This document shows positions 46,620-56,560 of a DNA stretch of 64,000 nucleotides, piece by piece. The position numbers were made by a program, and so were the translations under genes. Under the pieces are notes generated by a model that had not been told where the DNA came from, ran no database searches, and worked only from the letters and a program-made list of their open reading frames with translations. Every line of letters starts with the position of its first letter. The stretch's first letter is position 1. This stretch comes from Paracoccus marinus. GTDB taxonomy: Bacteria > Pseudomonadota > Alphaproteobacteria > Rhodobacterales > Rhodobacteraceae. Location of the stretch: assembly GCF_007018965.1 (NCBI RefSeq), contig NZ_VJYZ01000033.1, positions 1 to 64,000 of the forward strand, given 5' to 3'.

Positions 46620-47219
46620 TCACATGCGCGAGGCGACGTTTTCCCAGTTCACCAGCTTGTCGAGGAAGTTCTCGATGTATTTCGGGCGCACGTTGCGGAA
46701 GTCGATGTAGTACGAATGCTCCCACACGTCGCAGCCCAGAAGCGCGGTCTGGCCCTTGCAAAGCGGGTTTACGCCGTTCTCGGTCTTGGTGACCTCGAGC
46801 TTGCCGTCGGCGGTCTTGACGAGCCACACCCAGCCCGACCCGAATTGGCCAACGCCCGCCTCCGAGAACTTCTTCTTGAAGTCCTCGACCGAGCCGAAGC
46901 TGTCCTTGATCGCGGATTCCAGCTGCGACGGCATCGCGCCGCCGTTGGGCGACATCATTTCCCAGAACTGGCTGTGGTTCCAGTGCTGGCTGGCGTTGTT
47001 GAAGATGCCGTTCTGCGCGACGGCGCCGTCCTGGTAGGTGCCGCGCACGATGTCCTCGAGCGAGGCGTTTTCCCACTCGGTGCCCTTGGTCAGCTCGTTC
47101 AGCTTGTCGACATAGGCCTTGTGGTGCTTGTCGTGGTGATACTCGAGCGTTTCCTTCGACATGCCGTTCGCGGCGAGCGCGTCGTGCGAATAGGGAAGAT
47201 CGGGAAGCGTGAAGGCCAT
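46620..47219 (-). CDS. sodB: Iron/manganese superoxide dismutase
   Basis: SodB dismutates superoxide in the cytoplasm. The 199-residue protein shows the metal ligands: His in YHHDKHHKAYV, His in NASQHWNHSQFW, Asp and His in GCDVWEHSYYIDFRN. The segment VGQFGSGWVWLV and the GCDVWEHSYYIDFRN context are closer to Fe-type than Mn-type enzymes, though the metal cannot be fixed from sequence. It has its own terminator (46565-46597); the 200-base gap to the divergent TPR-like gene is its control region, where I saw no clear promoter. Confidence 0.95.
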   Translation of the reverse strand: MAFTLPDLPYSHDALAANGMSKETLEYHHDKHHKAYVDKLNELTKGTEWENASLEDIVRGTYQDGAVAQNGIFNNASQHWNHSQFWEMMSPNGGAMPSQLESAIKDSFGSVEDFKKKFSEAGVGQFGSGWVWLVKTADGKLEVTKTENGVNPLCKGQTALLGCDVWEHSYYIDFRNVRPKYIENFLDKLVNWENVASRM

Positions 47220-47422
47220 GTCGTGTCCTTTCGGAGGGGTGAGGGATGGTTTCGCTGGCGCAACGGTTGGCGCGGCTTCCGGTCGAACGCAACCCCCGGA
47301 CGGGGGGTTCCCCGCGGCAGGGAAGGCGGGGGCCGAGGCGGGGCCGCGCCCATCCCACTGCGCGGATTGGCAAACCGGGCGGGCGGTGTGTAGAAGGGGC
47401 GAAACTGCACGCCGGGGACTGA

Positions 47423-48232
47423 ATGGCCAACCAGAACGACCGCTTCATCGACGAGGTCACGGACGAGCTTCGCCGCGACCGGCTGTTTTCGGCGATGCGC
47501 CGCTATGGCTGGATCGCGATCGCGCTGATCGTGGCGATGGTGGGCGCGTCGGCGTGGTTCGAGTTCGCGCGCAACCGGACCGATACCAAGGCGCAGCTGT
47601 TCGGCGATGCGGTCGTGGCCGCGCAGGCGCTGCCCGATCCGGCCGAACGCGCCAAGGCCCTGGCCGCGATCGACCCGCAGGGCGCGGATCGCGCGATCCT
47701 GCGCGATCTTCTCGCCGCCGGGGCCGAGGTCGAGGCCGGCGCGGTCGCCCCTGCGGGTGAGCGGCTGGCGGCGGCCGCCAGCATGGCGGGCGAGGCGGCG
47801 GGCGACGACCGGCTGCTGCAGCACCTCGCGCTGCTGAAATCGGTGCTGGCGCAGGGCGCGGCGATGAACCCCGCCGACCGCGACGCGGCGCTGGCGACGT
47901 TGAGCGCGACGGGCGCGCCGTTCGAGCTGATGGCGCTGGAACTCAAGGCCGTGGCGCTGGTCGGCGCGGACCGGCCCGACGACGCCGTGGCGCTGATCCG
48001 GCAGGTGCAGGAAAAGGACGGTCTGACCGAGCCGATGCGCCGTCGCCTGGCCGAGATGATGATCACGCTGGGGGTCGATCCCGAGCCCCGCACCGACCTG
48101 CCGGACGCCGACCTGTCCGCCGCCGATCTGTCCCAAGCCGACCTGCCCGCCGCCGACCTGCCCGCCGCCAACCCTCCCGGCGCGGGAACGGACCCGGCGC
48201 CCGCCTCGCCTTTGCCCGCGCCTGCCGGCTGA
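47423..48232 (+). CDS. YfgM-like translocon/BAM-associated protein
   Basis: A 269-residue protein with a single N-terminal transmembrane helix (WIAIALIVAMVGASAWF) and a periplasmic TPR-like helical body. The first residues DRFIDEVTDELRRDRLFSAMRRYGW resemble YfgM family members that associate with SecYEG. The tail from about 235 contains repeats such as DLPDADLSAADLSQADLPAADLP, pentapeptide-like (A(D/N)LxX), before a Pro/Ala-rich end. It precedes bamB and der, the same order as E. coli yfgM-bamB-der. Confidence 0.8.
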   Translation: MANQNDRFIDEVTDELRRDRLFSAMRRYGWIAIALIVAMVGASAWFEFARNRTDTKAQLFGDAVVAAQALPDPAERAKALAAIDPQGADRAILRDLLAAGAEVEAGAVAPAGERLAAAASMAGEAAGDDRLLQHLALLKSVLAQGAAMNPADRDAALATLSATGAPFELMALELKAVALVGADRPDDAVALIRQVQEKDGLTEPMRRRLAEMMITLGVDPEPRTDLPDADLSAADLSQADLPAADLPAANPPGAGTDPAPASPLPAPAG

Positions 48233-48318
48233 TCCTTCCTTCGTCCCGCCGGTGCCCGCGCGCCGGCTCTCCCTTGCATCGTGCCCGCGGCCGGGCCGTC
48301 GACCGAAAGGATGCCGCG

Positions 48319-49641
48319 ATGACCAAGCTGAATGTGACCGTCGCCACGGTCTGCGCGCTTCTGGCGGTCGCGGGCTGCGTGAACCGCGACCCCAAGCTGC
48401 CCGGCACCCGCCTTGACCCACGCGAGGTTCTGTCGCCCGACGGCCCGCGCGTCGTCGGCGGCAACGCGGTCTCCTCGACCGCGCTGTCCCTGGCCGCGCC
48501 GCAGTCGTTCGAATGGCCGCAGCGCGCCGCGAACGCGAGCCACCTGATGGCGCACGCGACCCTGTCGGACGGCACACGTCGGATCTGGTCGGCGCGGATC
48601 GGCCAGCCCGCCGCGCGCCGTCACCGCATCACCGCCGATCCCGTGGTCGCGGGCGGGCGCGTCTTTACGCTCGACAGCCGCGCGCGGGTGACCGCGACGG
48701 CGCTGTCGGGCGGCACCGCCTGGACCGCGGACCTGACCCCGCCCGCGGAAACCGGCGACAGCGTGTCGGGCGGCGGCCTCGCCCATGACGCGGGCACCGT
48801 CTATGCGACCACCGGCTACGGCGAACTCGTCGCGGTCGATGCCGCGACCGGCGGCGTGCGCTGGCGCCAGCGGGTCGATGCGCCGATCGGCGGCGCGCCG
48901 ACGGTCGCGAACGGCGTCGTATATGTCGTCGGCCGCGACGCGACCGGCTGGGCGGTGCGCGCCAGCGACGGGCGCGTGCTGTGGACCGTGTCGGGCATCC
49001 CCGGCCAGTCGGGCGTGACCGGCGTGTCGGCGCCTGCGGTGCGCGGCGACACGGTCGTGTTCCCCTTCGCCTCGGGGCAGTTGCTGGCCGCGAACACCGA
49101 AACCGGCGTGCAGCTGTGGACCGCGCAGGTCGCGGGCAACCGCGGCGGCCGCGCCATCGCCTTTATCCGCGACCTGACCGGCGATCCGGTCATCGCGGGC
49201 AACCGGGTGATCGCCGGGTCGTCGTCGGGCCGCATCTCGGCCTTCGACCTCGCCACCGGCCTGCCGGAATGGAGCGACGAGGACGGCGCCAACAGCCCCG
49301 TGCTGGTCGCGGGCGGGTCCGTGTTCGCGGTGAACGACCAGGCGCAGCTGGTCCGCGTTGACGCCGCGACCGGCGGGCGCATCTTTGCCGTGCAGCTGCC
49401 CTACTACACCGACAAGAGGGTGCGACGGCAGGACAGCATCGTGTCCCATTACGGCCCCGTCCTTGCCGGCGGCCGCCTGTTCGTGGCGTCGAGCGACGGG
49501 CTTTTGCGCGTCTTCGATCCCCGCACCGGCGCCCCCGTCGGGCAGGGCGCGATCCCGGGCGGGGCGGCTACCGCGCCGGTCGTGTCGGGCGGCACGCTTT
49601 ACGTCACCGGCCGCGACGGCCAGCTGCACGCGTTCCGGTAA
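48319..49641 (+). CDS. bamB: BamB-like outer-membrane assembly lipoprotein
   Basis: BamB is the beta-propeller lipoprotein of the BAM complex. The 440-residue protein has a lipobox VAGC (lipid on Cys19), then PQQ-like propeller blades: for example TGGVRWRQRVDAPIGGAPTVANGVVYVVGRD, TGVQLWTAQVAGNRG, TGLPEWSDED and SGGTLYVTGRDGQLHAFR. It lies between the YfgM-like gene and der and stops six bases before der, indicating an operon. The ATG 48319 was chosen because it gives the signal peptide directly. Confidence 0.9.
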   Translation: MTKLNVTVATVCALLAVAGCVNRDPKLPGTRLDPREVLSPDGPRVVGGNAVSSTALSLAAPQSFEWPQRAANASHLMAHATLSDGTRRIWSARIGQPAARRHRITADPVVAGGRVFTLDSRARVTATALSGGTAWTADLTPPAETGDSVSGGGLAHDAGTVYATTGYGELVAVDAATGGVRWRQRVDAPIGGAPTVANGVVYVVGRDATGWAVRASDGRVLWTVSGIPGQSGVTGVSAPAVRGDTVVFPFASGQLLAANTETGVQLWTAQVAGNRGGRAIAFIRDLTGDPVIAGNRVIAGSSSGRISAFDLATGLPEWSDEDGANSPVLVAGGSVFAVNDQAQLVRVDAATGGRIFAVQLPYYTDKRVRRQDSIVSHYGPVLAGGRLFVASSDGLLRVFDPRTGAPVGQGAIPGGAATAPVVSGGTLYVTGRDGQLHAFR

Positions 49642-49647
49642 GGTCGG

Positions 49648-51129
49648 ATGAGCTTTACCCTCGCCATCGTCGGGCGGCCGAATGTCGGCAAGTCCACGCT
49701 GTTCAACCGGCTCGTCGGCAAGCGGCTGGCGCTCGTGGACAACCAGCCCGGCGTGACCCGCGACCTGCGCGAGGGCGACGCGCGCCTGGGCGACCTGCGC
49801 TTCATCGTGATCGACAGCGCGGGCCTGGAGATGGCCGAGGATGACAGCCTGCAAGGCCGCATGCGCCGCCTGACCGAGCGCGCGGTGGACGAGGCCGACA
49901 TCTGCCTCTTCGTGATCGACGCGCGCGCGGGCGTGACGGCGGCCGACGAATACTTCGCCGACATCCTGCGCCGCCGCGCGCGCCACGTGATCCTTGCCGC
50001 CAACAAGGCCGAGGGGCGGGCGGGCGAGTCCGGCGTCCTTGACGCCTATGCGCTGGGTCTGGGCGAGCCGCTGAGGATCTCGGCCGAGCATGGCGAGGGG
50101 TTCGACGACCTTTACGGCATCCTCGCCCCGCTTTCCGACGAGATCGAGGCCTCGCGGCCTGCGCCGATCGCGCCTGAAACCGACGTCGTGCTGACCGACG
50201 AGCAGGCCGAAAGCGGCGAGGGCGCCGAGGACTGGCGCCCGTCCGCCACCCGTCCGCTGCAACTGGCGGTCATCGGCCGCCCGAACGCCGGCAAGTCCAC
50301 GCTCATCAACAAGATCATCGGCGAGGACCGCCTGCTGACCGGCCCCGAGGCCGGGATCACCCGCGATTCCATCAGCGTGACGACCGAGTTCTTCGACACG
50401 CCGATGCGGATCTTCGACACCGCCGGCATGCGGCGGAAGGCGAAGATCACTGACAAGCTGGAAAAGCTGTCGGTGGCCGACGGCCTGCGCGCGGTGCGCT
50501 TCGCCGAGGTTGTCGTCGTCCTTCTGGACGTGGCGATCCCGTTCGAGCAGCAGGACCTGCGGATCGCCGACTTCGCGGAAACCGAGGGCCGCGCGGTGGT
50601 CGTCGCCGCCAACAAGTGGGACCTCGAGGACGACAAGCCCCACAAGCTGAACGAGCTGCGCGAGGCGTTCGAGCGGCTGCTGCCGCAGCTAAAAGGCGCG
50701 CTGCTGGTGACCGTCAGCGCCCGGACCGGCAAGGGGCTGGACCGCCTGCACGCCGCGATCCTGAAGGCGCACGAGGTCTGGAACCGCCGCGTCTCCACCG
50801 CGCGGCTGAACCAGTGGCTGAGCGCGATGACCGAGGCGCATCCGCCGCCCGCGCCCGGCGGCCGCCGCATCCGCCTGCGCTACATGACGCAGATCAAGAC
50901 CCGGCCGCCCGCTTTCGTGGTGATGGCGACGCACGTGGACCAGATCCCCGACAGCTACCAGCGTTACCTCGTGAACGGGCTCAGGGTCGATTTCGACATG
51001 CCGGGGACGCCGATCCGGCTGACGTTCCGCGACCAGGGGGCCAAGAACCCCTACAAGGACCGCTCGAACAAGCGCCAGACCGGGGCGCTGGCCAAGCACA
51101 AGGACCGGCAGAAGCCGAAGGAAGGCTGA
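49648..51129 (+). CDS. der: Ribosome-assembly GTPase Der (EngA)
   Basis: Der is essential for 50S subunit assembly. The 493-residue protein has two GTPase domains. Domain 1 has [13 protein letters not shown] and the NKAEG specificity motif; domain 2 has [13 protein letters not shown] and NKWD. The C-terminal KH-like domain includes the conserved [25 protein letters not shown] and [10 protein letters not shown]. The third gene of the yfgM-bamB-der operon. Confidence 0.97.
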   Translation: MSFTLAIVGRPNVGKSTLFNRLVGKRLALVDNQPGVTRDLREGDARLGDLRFIVIDSAGLEMAEDDSLQGRMRRLTERAVDEADICLFVIDARAGVTAADEYFADILRRRARHVILAANKAEGRAGESGVLDAYALGLGEPLRISAEHGEGFDDLYGILAPLSDEIEASRPAPIAPETDVVLTDEQAESGEGAEDWRPSATRPLQLAVIGRPNAGKSTLINKIIGEDRLLTGPEAGITRDSISVTTEFFDTPMRIFDTAGMRRKAKITDKLEKLSVADGLRAVRFAEVVVVLLDVAIPFEQQDLRIADFAETEGRAVVVAANKWDLEDDKPHKLNELREAFERLLPQLKGALLVTVSARTGKGLDRLHAAILKAHEVWNRRVSTARLNQWLSAMTEAHPPPAPGGRRIRLRYMTQIKTRPPAFVVMATHVDQIPDSYQRYLVNGLRVDFDMPGTPIRLTFRDQGAKNPYKDRSNKRQTGALAKHKDRQKPKEG

Positions 51130-51162
51130 AGCGGCGCTAGGGCCAGGGTCGGGCGGTGGTAT

Positions 51163-51918
51163 TCAGGTCGTGACCCGCACCACCACCACGGCCATCGTCG
51201 CGATCCCCAGCACGCAGGCGGTGGATACCGTCATGCTCAGGCTCATGCTGGCGGCCGCGATCCCCAGCATCGCCCAGATGATCGCCACGGCATAGCTCAC
51301 GTTCTTGCCCATCGAGAACTGCACCTGCGCCCCGATCAGCGACAACGCCAGCAACCCCACGAGCGAGGCGAGCTCGCTCGACACGTTCAGTTTCATGAAC
51401 ACCAGCGCGGTCGCCGCGCCGATCCCGCTGACGGTCAGCCAGCCGGCGATCAGCCCCATCGGCCAGTGCGAATGGTCAGGCGGGCGCGGCTCGTACAGCA
51501 GCGCGCCCACCACCCCCACGGGCGCCAGCGCCGCAAGCACCAAGGCCGCCTCGGGGCGAACGGTCCCGAGCCAGGGCCAGATCGCCCCGGCGAGCAGGCC
51601 CAGCATCGCCGCCAGCTGGATCGGCGGGGCGAAGCGCACGCGCGAACGAAAGAAAAGATAGGCCGCGCAGCTGGCGATCACCGTGGCCACCAGTCCCCAC
51701 AGCGCGATGTTGGGCGGGTTCTGGATGATGCCGACCAGGTCGTCCTCGGCCCGAAGCGGGCTTTGCGCGGCGAGATAGGCATAGTCGTCCAGAAGCGTCG
51801 GGCGGACGGCCATGTCGGTCAGGCGCATCAGGTCCGGCCGCAGGGCGACCAGCAGGCAGCTGACCGCGAAGCCCGCGATCACGCCACATTCCAGTACTAT
51901 GCGTGCTACCCGGACCAT
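51163..51918 (-). CDS. Hypothetical multi-pass membrane protein
   Basis: A 251-residue protein with about six to seven hydrophobic helices (for example GVIAGFAVSCLLVAL, LWGLVATVIASCAAYLFF, ALVLAALAPVGVVGALL, ELASLVGLLALSLIGAQV). A periplasmic or cytoplasmic loop of about 45 residues lies between helices 1 and 2. I do not recognise the family. It is flanked by der (convergent) and serS (same strand, upstream by position, 57 bases away). Confidence 0.6.
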   Translation of the reverse strand: MVRVARIVLECGVIAGFAVSCLLVALRPDLMRLTDMAVRPTLLDDYAYLAAQSPLRAEDDLVGIIQNPPNIALWGLVATVIASCAAYLFFRSRVRFAPPIQLAAMLGLLAGAIWPWLGTVRPEAALVLAALAPVGVVGALLYEPRPPDHSHWPMGLIAGWLTVSGIGAATALVFMKLNVSSELASLVGLLALSLIGAQVQFSMGKNVSYAVAIIWAMLGIAAASMSLSMTVSTACVLGIATMAVVVVRVTT

Positions 51919-51975
51919 GCACGTGAACGCGGCCCGCGCGACGGCGGTTGCCTTGAAAAGCGGGGCGGCGGCGGG

Positions 51976-53271
51976 TTAGCGGTCCAGATGCCCGTCCGCC
52001 CGCAGCTGCGTCGCCCCGCCCAGATAGGGGTGCAGCACCGGTGGCAGCACGACCGATCCGTCGGCCTGCTGGCCGTTTTCCAGGACCGCGATCAGCGTCC
52101 GCCCGACGGCCAGGCCCGAGCCGTTCAGCGTGTGGACGAACTCGGGCTTGCCGCCGCCTTCGGGGCGGTAGCGGGCGTTCATGCGCCGGCCCTGGAAATC
52201 GCCGACATAGCTGACGCTGGAAATCTCGCGGAAGGTGTTCTGGCCGGGCAGCCAGACCTCGAGGTCGTGGGTAATGCGGGCCGAAAAGCCCATGTCGCCC
52301 GCGCACAGGACCACGGTGCGATAGGGAAGCCCCAGCGATTCCAGCACCGCCTCGGCGCAGCGGGTCATGCGGTCGTGTTCCGCCTCGCCGGTTTCAGCGT
52401 CGGTAATCGACACCATCTCGACCTTCTCGAACTGGTGCTGGCGCAGCATGCCCGCGGTGTCGCGCCCGGCGCTGCCGGCTTCCGACCGGAAACACTGCGA
52501 GTGGGCGACCATGCGGCGCGGAAGGGTGGCGTGTTCGACCAGATCGCCGTGGACGGTGTTCGTCAGCGTCACTTCCGAGGTCGGGATCAGCCACGAGCCG
52601 TCGGTCGTCTGGTAGCTGTCGTCGCCGAACTTGGGCAGCTGCCCGGTCCCCAGCATCATGTCGGTGTGGACGAGGACGGGGGTCCACGTCTCGGTCAGGT
52701 CGTGACGGTCCACGTGCAGGTCGATCATGAAATGCGCCAGCGCCCGGTGGACGCGCGCGACCGCGCCGGTCAGGACGACATAGCGCGACCCCGACAGCTT
52801 CGCCGCCGTGGCGAAGTCCATGCCGGGCCTCACGGCCGGGATCTGGTAATGCTCGAGCGCCGCGAAGTTCAGCGCGCGCGGCTCGCCCCAGCGGCGGATC
52901 TCGACGTTGCCGGTTTCGTCCACGCCGTCGGGCACGCGGTCCAGCGGCAGGTTCGGGATCGTCATCAGCAGGTCCGACAGCTGGCGGTCCAGCGCCTCGG
53001 CCTCGTCGTTCAGTGCGGCGATGCGGGCCTTGCTGTCGCCGATGAGCGCGCGCAGCCGCTCGAACTCGGCGTCGTCGCCGCGCGCCTTGGCGGCGCCGGT
53101 TTCCTTGCTGGCGCGGTTCTGTTCGGCCTTGGCCTCTTCGGCCGCGTTGATCCGGGCGCGGCGGTCGGCGTCGAGCGCAAGGATGCCCGCCGACATCGGC
53201 TCGATCCCGCGACGGGCAAGGCCCGCATCGAAGGCGTCCGGGTTGTCGCGGATGGCGCGGATGTCGTGCAT
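51976..53271 (-). CDS. serS: Seryl-tRNA synthetase
   Basis: SerRS charges tRNA-Ser. The 431-residue protein has the N-terminal coiled-coil arm that contacts the long variable arm of tRNA (about residues 30-105, rich in Ala/Glu/Arg), followed by the class II catalytic core. Motif 2 is visible in [31 protein letters not shown] and motif 3 in [18 protein letters not shown]. The start ATG 53271 is the first residue of the conserved [22 protein letters not shown]. Confidence 0.97.
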   Translation of the reverse strand: MHDIRAIRDNPDAFDAGLARRGIEPMSAGILALDADRRARINAAEEAKAEQNRASKETGAAKARGDDAEFERLRALIGDSKARIAALNDEAEALDRQLSDLLMTIPNLPLDRVPDGVDETGNVEIRRWGEPRALNFAALEHYQIPAVRPGMDFATAAKLSGSRYVVLTGAVARVHRALAHFMIDLHVDRHDLTETWTPVLVHTDMMLGTGQLPKFGDDSYQTTDGSWLIPTSEVTLTNTVHGDLVEHATLPRRMVAHSQCFRSEAGSAGRDTAGMLRQHQFEKVEMVSITDAETGEAEHDRMTRCAEAVLESLGLPYRTVVLCAGDMGFSARITHDLEVWLPGQNTFREISSVSYVGDFQGRRMNARYRPEGGGKPEFVHTLNGSGLAVGRTLIAVLENGQQADGSVVLPPVLHPYLGGATQLRADGHLDR

Positions 53272-53335
53272 GGCGGTCCCCTTGATCGGTCAGCGCCCGA
53301 TTAGCCGATGGCGCGGCCCGGCAAAAGGGGGCCGC

Positions 53336-53686
53336 TCAGCGGTGTCCGCGCTGCTGCAGCATGTCGCCCAGCATCGGCCAGAAGCCGTCGCGGCCCGGAT
53401 ACCCCTCGATCCGCGCGACCTCGCGGCCGTCGTCCAGCAGGATGAAGGTCGGCGTGACCTGCGGCCTGCGGTCCAGCGCCAGCCCGTTGGGCCACGGACC
53501 GTCGATGTCCACCCGGGTCAGCGGCGCGGCGCGGCCCTGCGGGTGCCTGGCATACCCCGGCAGGATCTCGGCCCGGAACTGGCGGCAGAACGGGCAGCCC
53601 TGATCCTCGACCATCAGAAGGCGGGTATCGGCAAGGGCGCCGCCGCCTGCGGTCAGCGCAAGGACAAGGGTCAAAAGGCGCAGCAT
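53336..53686 (-). CDS. Thioredoxin-fold exported protein with CPFC motif
   Basis: A 116-residue protein with a signal segment (LLTLVLALTAGGGALA) and a redox motif CPFC in MVEDQGCPFCRQFRAEILPGY, plus the cis-proline strand VTPTFILLDDGREVARIEGYPG. It is a periplasmic thiol oxidoreductase or thioredoxin-like protein; SoxS/SoxW-type proteins look similar. Partners are unknown. It lies between serS and the divergent meaB. Confidence 0.8.
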   Translation of the reverse strand: MLRLLTLVLALTAGGGALADTRLLMVEDQGCPFCRQFRAEILPGYARHPQGRAAPLTRVDIDGPWPNGLALDRRPQVTPTFILLDDGREVARIEGYPGRDGFWPMLGDMLQQRGHR

Positions 53687-53795
53687 GGCGCGAAGCTAAG
53701 GCGCGGCGCACGCGGCGGCAACCTTGCCTTCACATCGGCCCGCGTCCCGACTACGACTTGCCGACCTGCCCCGACAGGCCCGATCAGGACGCGCG

Positions 53796-54767
53796 ATGGT
53801 CAACGATCCTCAAGAGCTTGCATCCGCCCTTGTCGCCGGCGACCGCCGCGCGCTCGCCCGCGCGATCACGCTCGTCGAAAGCACCCGCGCCGATCACCGC
53901 GCGGCGGCCGTGCAGCTGCTCGGCGCGCTGCCCGGGCGCGAGGCGCTGCGGATCGGCCTCTCGGGCACGCCGGGCGTCGGCAAGTCCACCCTGATCGAGA
54001 CCTTCGGCCTGATGCTGACCGGGCAGGGCCTGCGCGTCGCGGTGCTGGCGGTCGATCCCAGCTCGACACGGACCGGCGGCTCGATCCTGGGCGACAAGAC
54101 CCGGATGGAACAGCTGTCGCGCGACCCCCGCGCCTTTATCCGCCCGTCGCCCAACCGGACCGAACTGGGCGGCGTCGCGCGCCGCACGCGCGAGGTCGTG
54201 CGGCTGTGCGAGGGGGCGGGGTTCGACGTGGTGCTGGTGGAAACGGTGGGCGTCGGCCAGTCCGAAACGCTGGTCGCCGACATGACCGACCTGTTCGTGC
54301 TGCTGCTGGCGCCCGCCGGCGGCGACGAGTTGCAGGGCGTCAAGCGCGGCATCATGGAGATCGCGGATCTGATCCTGGTGAACAAGGCAGACGGCGACCT
54401 GCGCGCGGCGGCGACGCGGACGGTGGCGGACTATACCGGCGCGCTGCGGCTGTTGCGCAAGCGCCCGCAGGACCCGCGCGGCTTTCCCAAGGCGCTGCCC
54501 GTGTCGGCGCTTGAGGCGCAGGGGCTGGATGCCGCCTGGACCGAGATGCAGGCGCTCGCCGACTGGCGGGCGCAGAACGGGCACCTGCGCGCGCGCCGGG
54601 CCGAACAGGCGCAAGGCTGGTTTCTGGCCGAGGTGCGGGCCGGGCTGCTGGAGCGGCTGGCCCGGCCCGATGCAGCGCAGCGGATGGCGGCGCTTGGCGC
54701 CGATGTCGCCGCGGGCCGGGCCGATCCGGTCGCGGCGGCGGCGGCGATGCTGGACAGCCTGCGGTGA
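53796..54767 (+). CDS. meaB: Methylmalonyl-CoA mutase-associated GTPase MeaB
   Basis: MeaB (ArgK family) protects methylmalonyl-CoA mutase and helps load its B12 cofactor. The 323-residue protein has a P-loop LSGTPGVGKSTLIE, switch/Walker B VDPSSTRTGGSILGDKTRMEQL, FDVVLVETVGVGQSE and the specificity motif LVNKADG. The N-terminal helices (DRRALARAITLVES) are typical. The mutase itself is not in the window, so it acts at a distance. The ATG 53796 was chosen over an earlier ATG without conserved residues. Confidence 0.93.
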   Translation: MVNDPQELASALVAGDRRALARAITLVESTRADHRAAAVQLLGALPGREALRIGLSGTPGVGKSTLIETFGLMLTGQGLRVAVLAVDPSSTRTGGSILGDKTRMEQLSRDPRAFIRPSPNRTELGGVARRTREVVRLCEGAGFDVVLVETVGVGQSETLVADMTDLFVLLLAPAGGDELQGVKRGIMEIADLILVNKADGDLRAAATRTVADYTGALRLLRKRPQDPRGFPKALPVSALEAQGLDAAWTEMQALADWRAQNGHLRARRAEQAQGWFLAEVRAGLLERLARPDAAQRMAALGADVAAGRADPVAAAAAMLDSLR

Positions 54768-54848
54768 ACCGCCGGGGATCGCACCGCGCGGGGATTAAAC
54801 GCCCGATATCCGGCCACGCGGCCGCCCGAATCGGGTAGGGTCCACGGC

Positions 54849-55964
54849 ATGGACACGCTGTTTTCACTTCCCGAGCCCGAGACGCTCTATCGCGCGCTGC
54901 TCGCCCGCGATCCCGCCTTCGAGGGCCGCGCGCTGGTCGGCGTCACGACCACGGGCATCTTCTGCCGGCTGACCTGCCCGGCGCGAAAGCCCAAGCCGGA
55001 AAACTGCCGCTGGTTCGACGCGCCGGCGGCCGCGCTGGGGGCGGGCTTTCGCCCCTGCCGCCGCTGCCATCCGCTGGGGGCCGAGGCTGCGGGGGACCCC
55101 ATGGTCGCGCCCCTGCTGGCCGAGCTGCGCGCCGACCCCGGCCGCCGCTGGACCGAGGCCGACGTGGTGCGCGCGGGCTACGATCCTTCCACCGTGCGCC
55201 GCGCCTTCCGGCGGCATTTCGGGATGACCTTCCTCGACCTCGCCCGCCAGATGCGGGTGCGCGAAGGGGTGGCGGCCCTTGCCAGCGGCGAGCCGGTGAT
55301 CCAGGCGCAGCTGGACGCGGGGTTCGACAGCGCGTCGGGGTTCCGCGACGCCTTTGCGCGGCTCTTCGGCCATCCGCCGCAGGCGCTGCGCAGCGATGCG
55401 CCGGGACTGTCGGCCGACTGGATCGACACGCCGATGGGCGGCATGATCGCGGTCGCCGACGCACGCAGCCTGCACCTGCTGGAGTTCGTGGGCCGAAAGG
55501 GCCTGCCGGCCGAGCTGAAGCGCCTGTCCAAGGGCGCGGGCGGCCGCATCGGGCTGGGCCGCACCGCCGTGATCGACCAGGTCGAGGCCGAGCTTGCGCG
55601 GTTTTTCGCGGGCGAGCCGGGCGGTTTTTCGGTGCCGCTGACGTTTCACGGCACCCCGTTCCAGCGCCGCGTGTGGGAGGAGCTGCGCCGCATCCGCCCC
55701 GGCGAGACGATGAGCTACGGCGCCTTGGCGCTGCGGCTGGGCCAGCCCACCGCGACCCGGGCGGTGGCGCGCGCGAACGGCGCCAACCAGATCGCGATCG
55801 TGGTGCCCTGCCACCGGGTGATCGGCGCGGACGGCAGCTTGACCGGCTATGCGGGCGGGCTGTGGCGCAAGCAGGCGCTGATCGAGGTCGAGCGCAAGCT
55901 GGCGCTGGCGCAGGCCGGGGCGGCCGAGGCCGGGGCACCTAAGGCAGGCGCGATTCGGGCTTGA
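54849..55964 (+). CDS. ada: Ada-type DNA alkylation repair protein and regulator
   Basis: A 371-residue bifunctional protein. Residues 20-78 form the Ada zinc domain with Cys39, Cys43, Cys70 and Cys73 ([19 protein letters not shown]...PCRRC). Residues 90-185 are an AraC-like DNA-binding domain. The C-terminal half is the O6-methylguanine methyltransferase with the acceptor cysteine in [27 protein letters not shown]. This is the self-activating adaptive-response architecture. It is alone on its strand, 81 bases after meaB; no Ada-box was searched for successfully. Confidence 0.94.
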   Translation: MDTLFSLPEPETLYRALLARDPAFEGRALVGVTTTGIFCRLTCPARKPKPENCRWFDAPAAALGAGFRPCRRCHPLGAEAAGDPMVAPLLAELRADPGRRWTEADVVRAGYDPSTVRRAFRRHFGMTFLDLARQMRVREGVAALASGEPVIQAQLDAGFDSASGFRDAFARLFGHPPQALRSDAPGLSADWIDTPMGGMIAVADARSLHLLEFVGRKGLPAELKRLSKGAGGRIGLGRTAVIDQVEAELARFFAGEPGGFSVPLTFHGTPFQRRVWEELRRIRPGETMSYGALALRLGQPTATRAVARANGANQIAIVVPCHRVIGADGSLTGYAGGLWRKQALIEVERKLALAQAGAAEAGAPKAGAIRA

Positions 55965-56092
55965 CGCGCGGAACCCGCGCCACTAATCACGCGCAACGGA
56001 TTTCCGGGCGCTGCCTTGCGTGGCGCCCTTTCAATTTCGGCGTCTCGCGGCTCAAGCCCGTGGCCGTCGCCGCTGCAACGAAGGATAAGACC

Positions 56093-56368
56093 ATGTCGCG
56101 CGTGTGCGAACTGACCGGCAAGGGGCCGATGACCGGCAACAACGTGTCCCACGCCAACAACAAGACCCGTCGCCGGTTCCTGCCGAACCTGAACGACGTC
56201 ACGCTGATCTCGGACAAGCTGGGTCAGTCGTATTCGCTGCGGATCTCGGCGCACGCGCTGCGCTCGGTCGATCACCGCGGCGGTCTGGACGCCTTCCTGG
56301 CAAAGTCCAAGGACGACGAGCTGTCGCCCCGCGTCCTGAAGATCAAGCGCGAGCTGGCCAAGGCCTGA
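56093..56368 (+). CDS. rpmB: 50S ribosomal protein L28
   Basis: A 91-residue basic protein of the large ribosomal subunit, beginning [33 protein letters not shown], the diagnostic L28 N terminus, with [22 protein letters not shown] further on. The ATG 56093 has AAGGATAAG upstream. The gene is followed by a terminator (56394-56428). A single-cysteine form without the CxxC zinc pairs, so a C- (zinc-free) type L28. Confidence 0.96.
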   Translation: MSRVCELTGKGPMTGNNVSHANNKTRRRFLPNLNDVTLISDKLGQSYSLRISAHALRSVDHRGGLDAFLAKSKDDELSPRVLKIKRELAKA

Positions 56369-56393
56369 CCGCCGCTTCGTTCCGCATTGCAGC

Positions 56394-56428
56394 GGCCCTG
56401 CCCTGAAACGGGGGCGGGGTCGTTTGGC
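56394..56428 (+). terminator. Terminator after rpmB
   Basis: GGCCCTGCCC pairs with GGGGCGGGGTC (with G.U pairs) around a short loop, followed by GTTTGGCG and TTTT. It begins 26 bases after the rpmB stop. Confidence 0.55.
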
Positions 56429-56560
56429 GTTTTGCAGGGTGTCTGGCTGCGGTGCGGAACCTGCGGGCGCCGGGCGTGCGACATCGTGACCGCGCGCGCG
56501 CCTTTGCCTTTACGCGCCCGCCGTCCTAAGCGTCCGACAGCCTCAACACGGGACGACCCC

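Noticed and set aside
47503..50643. Open frame of 1046 codons on the minus strand
   Set aside because: It is antisense to the YfgM-like, bamB and der genes, which have clear family motifs. High GC content makes long antisense frames common.
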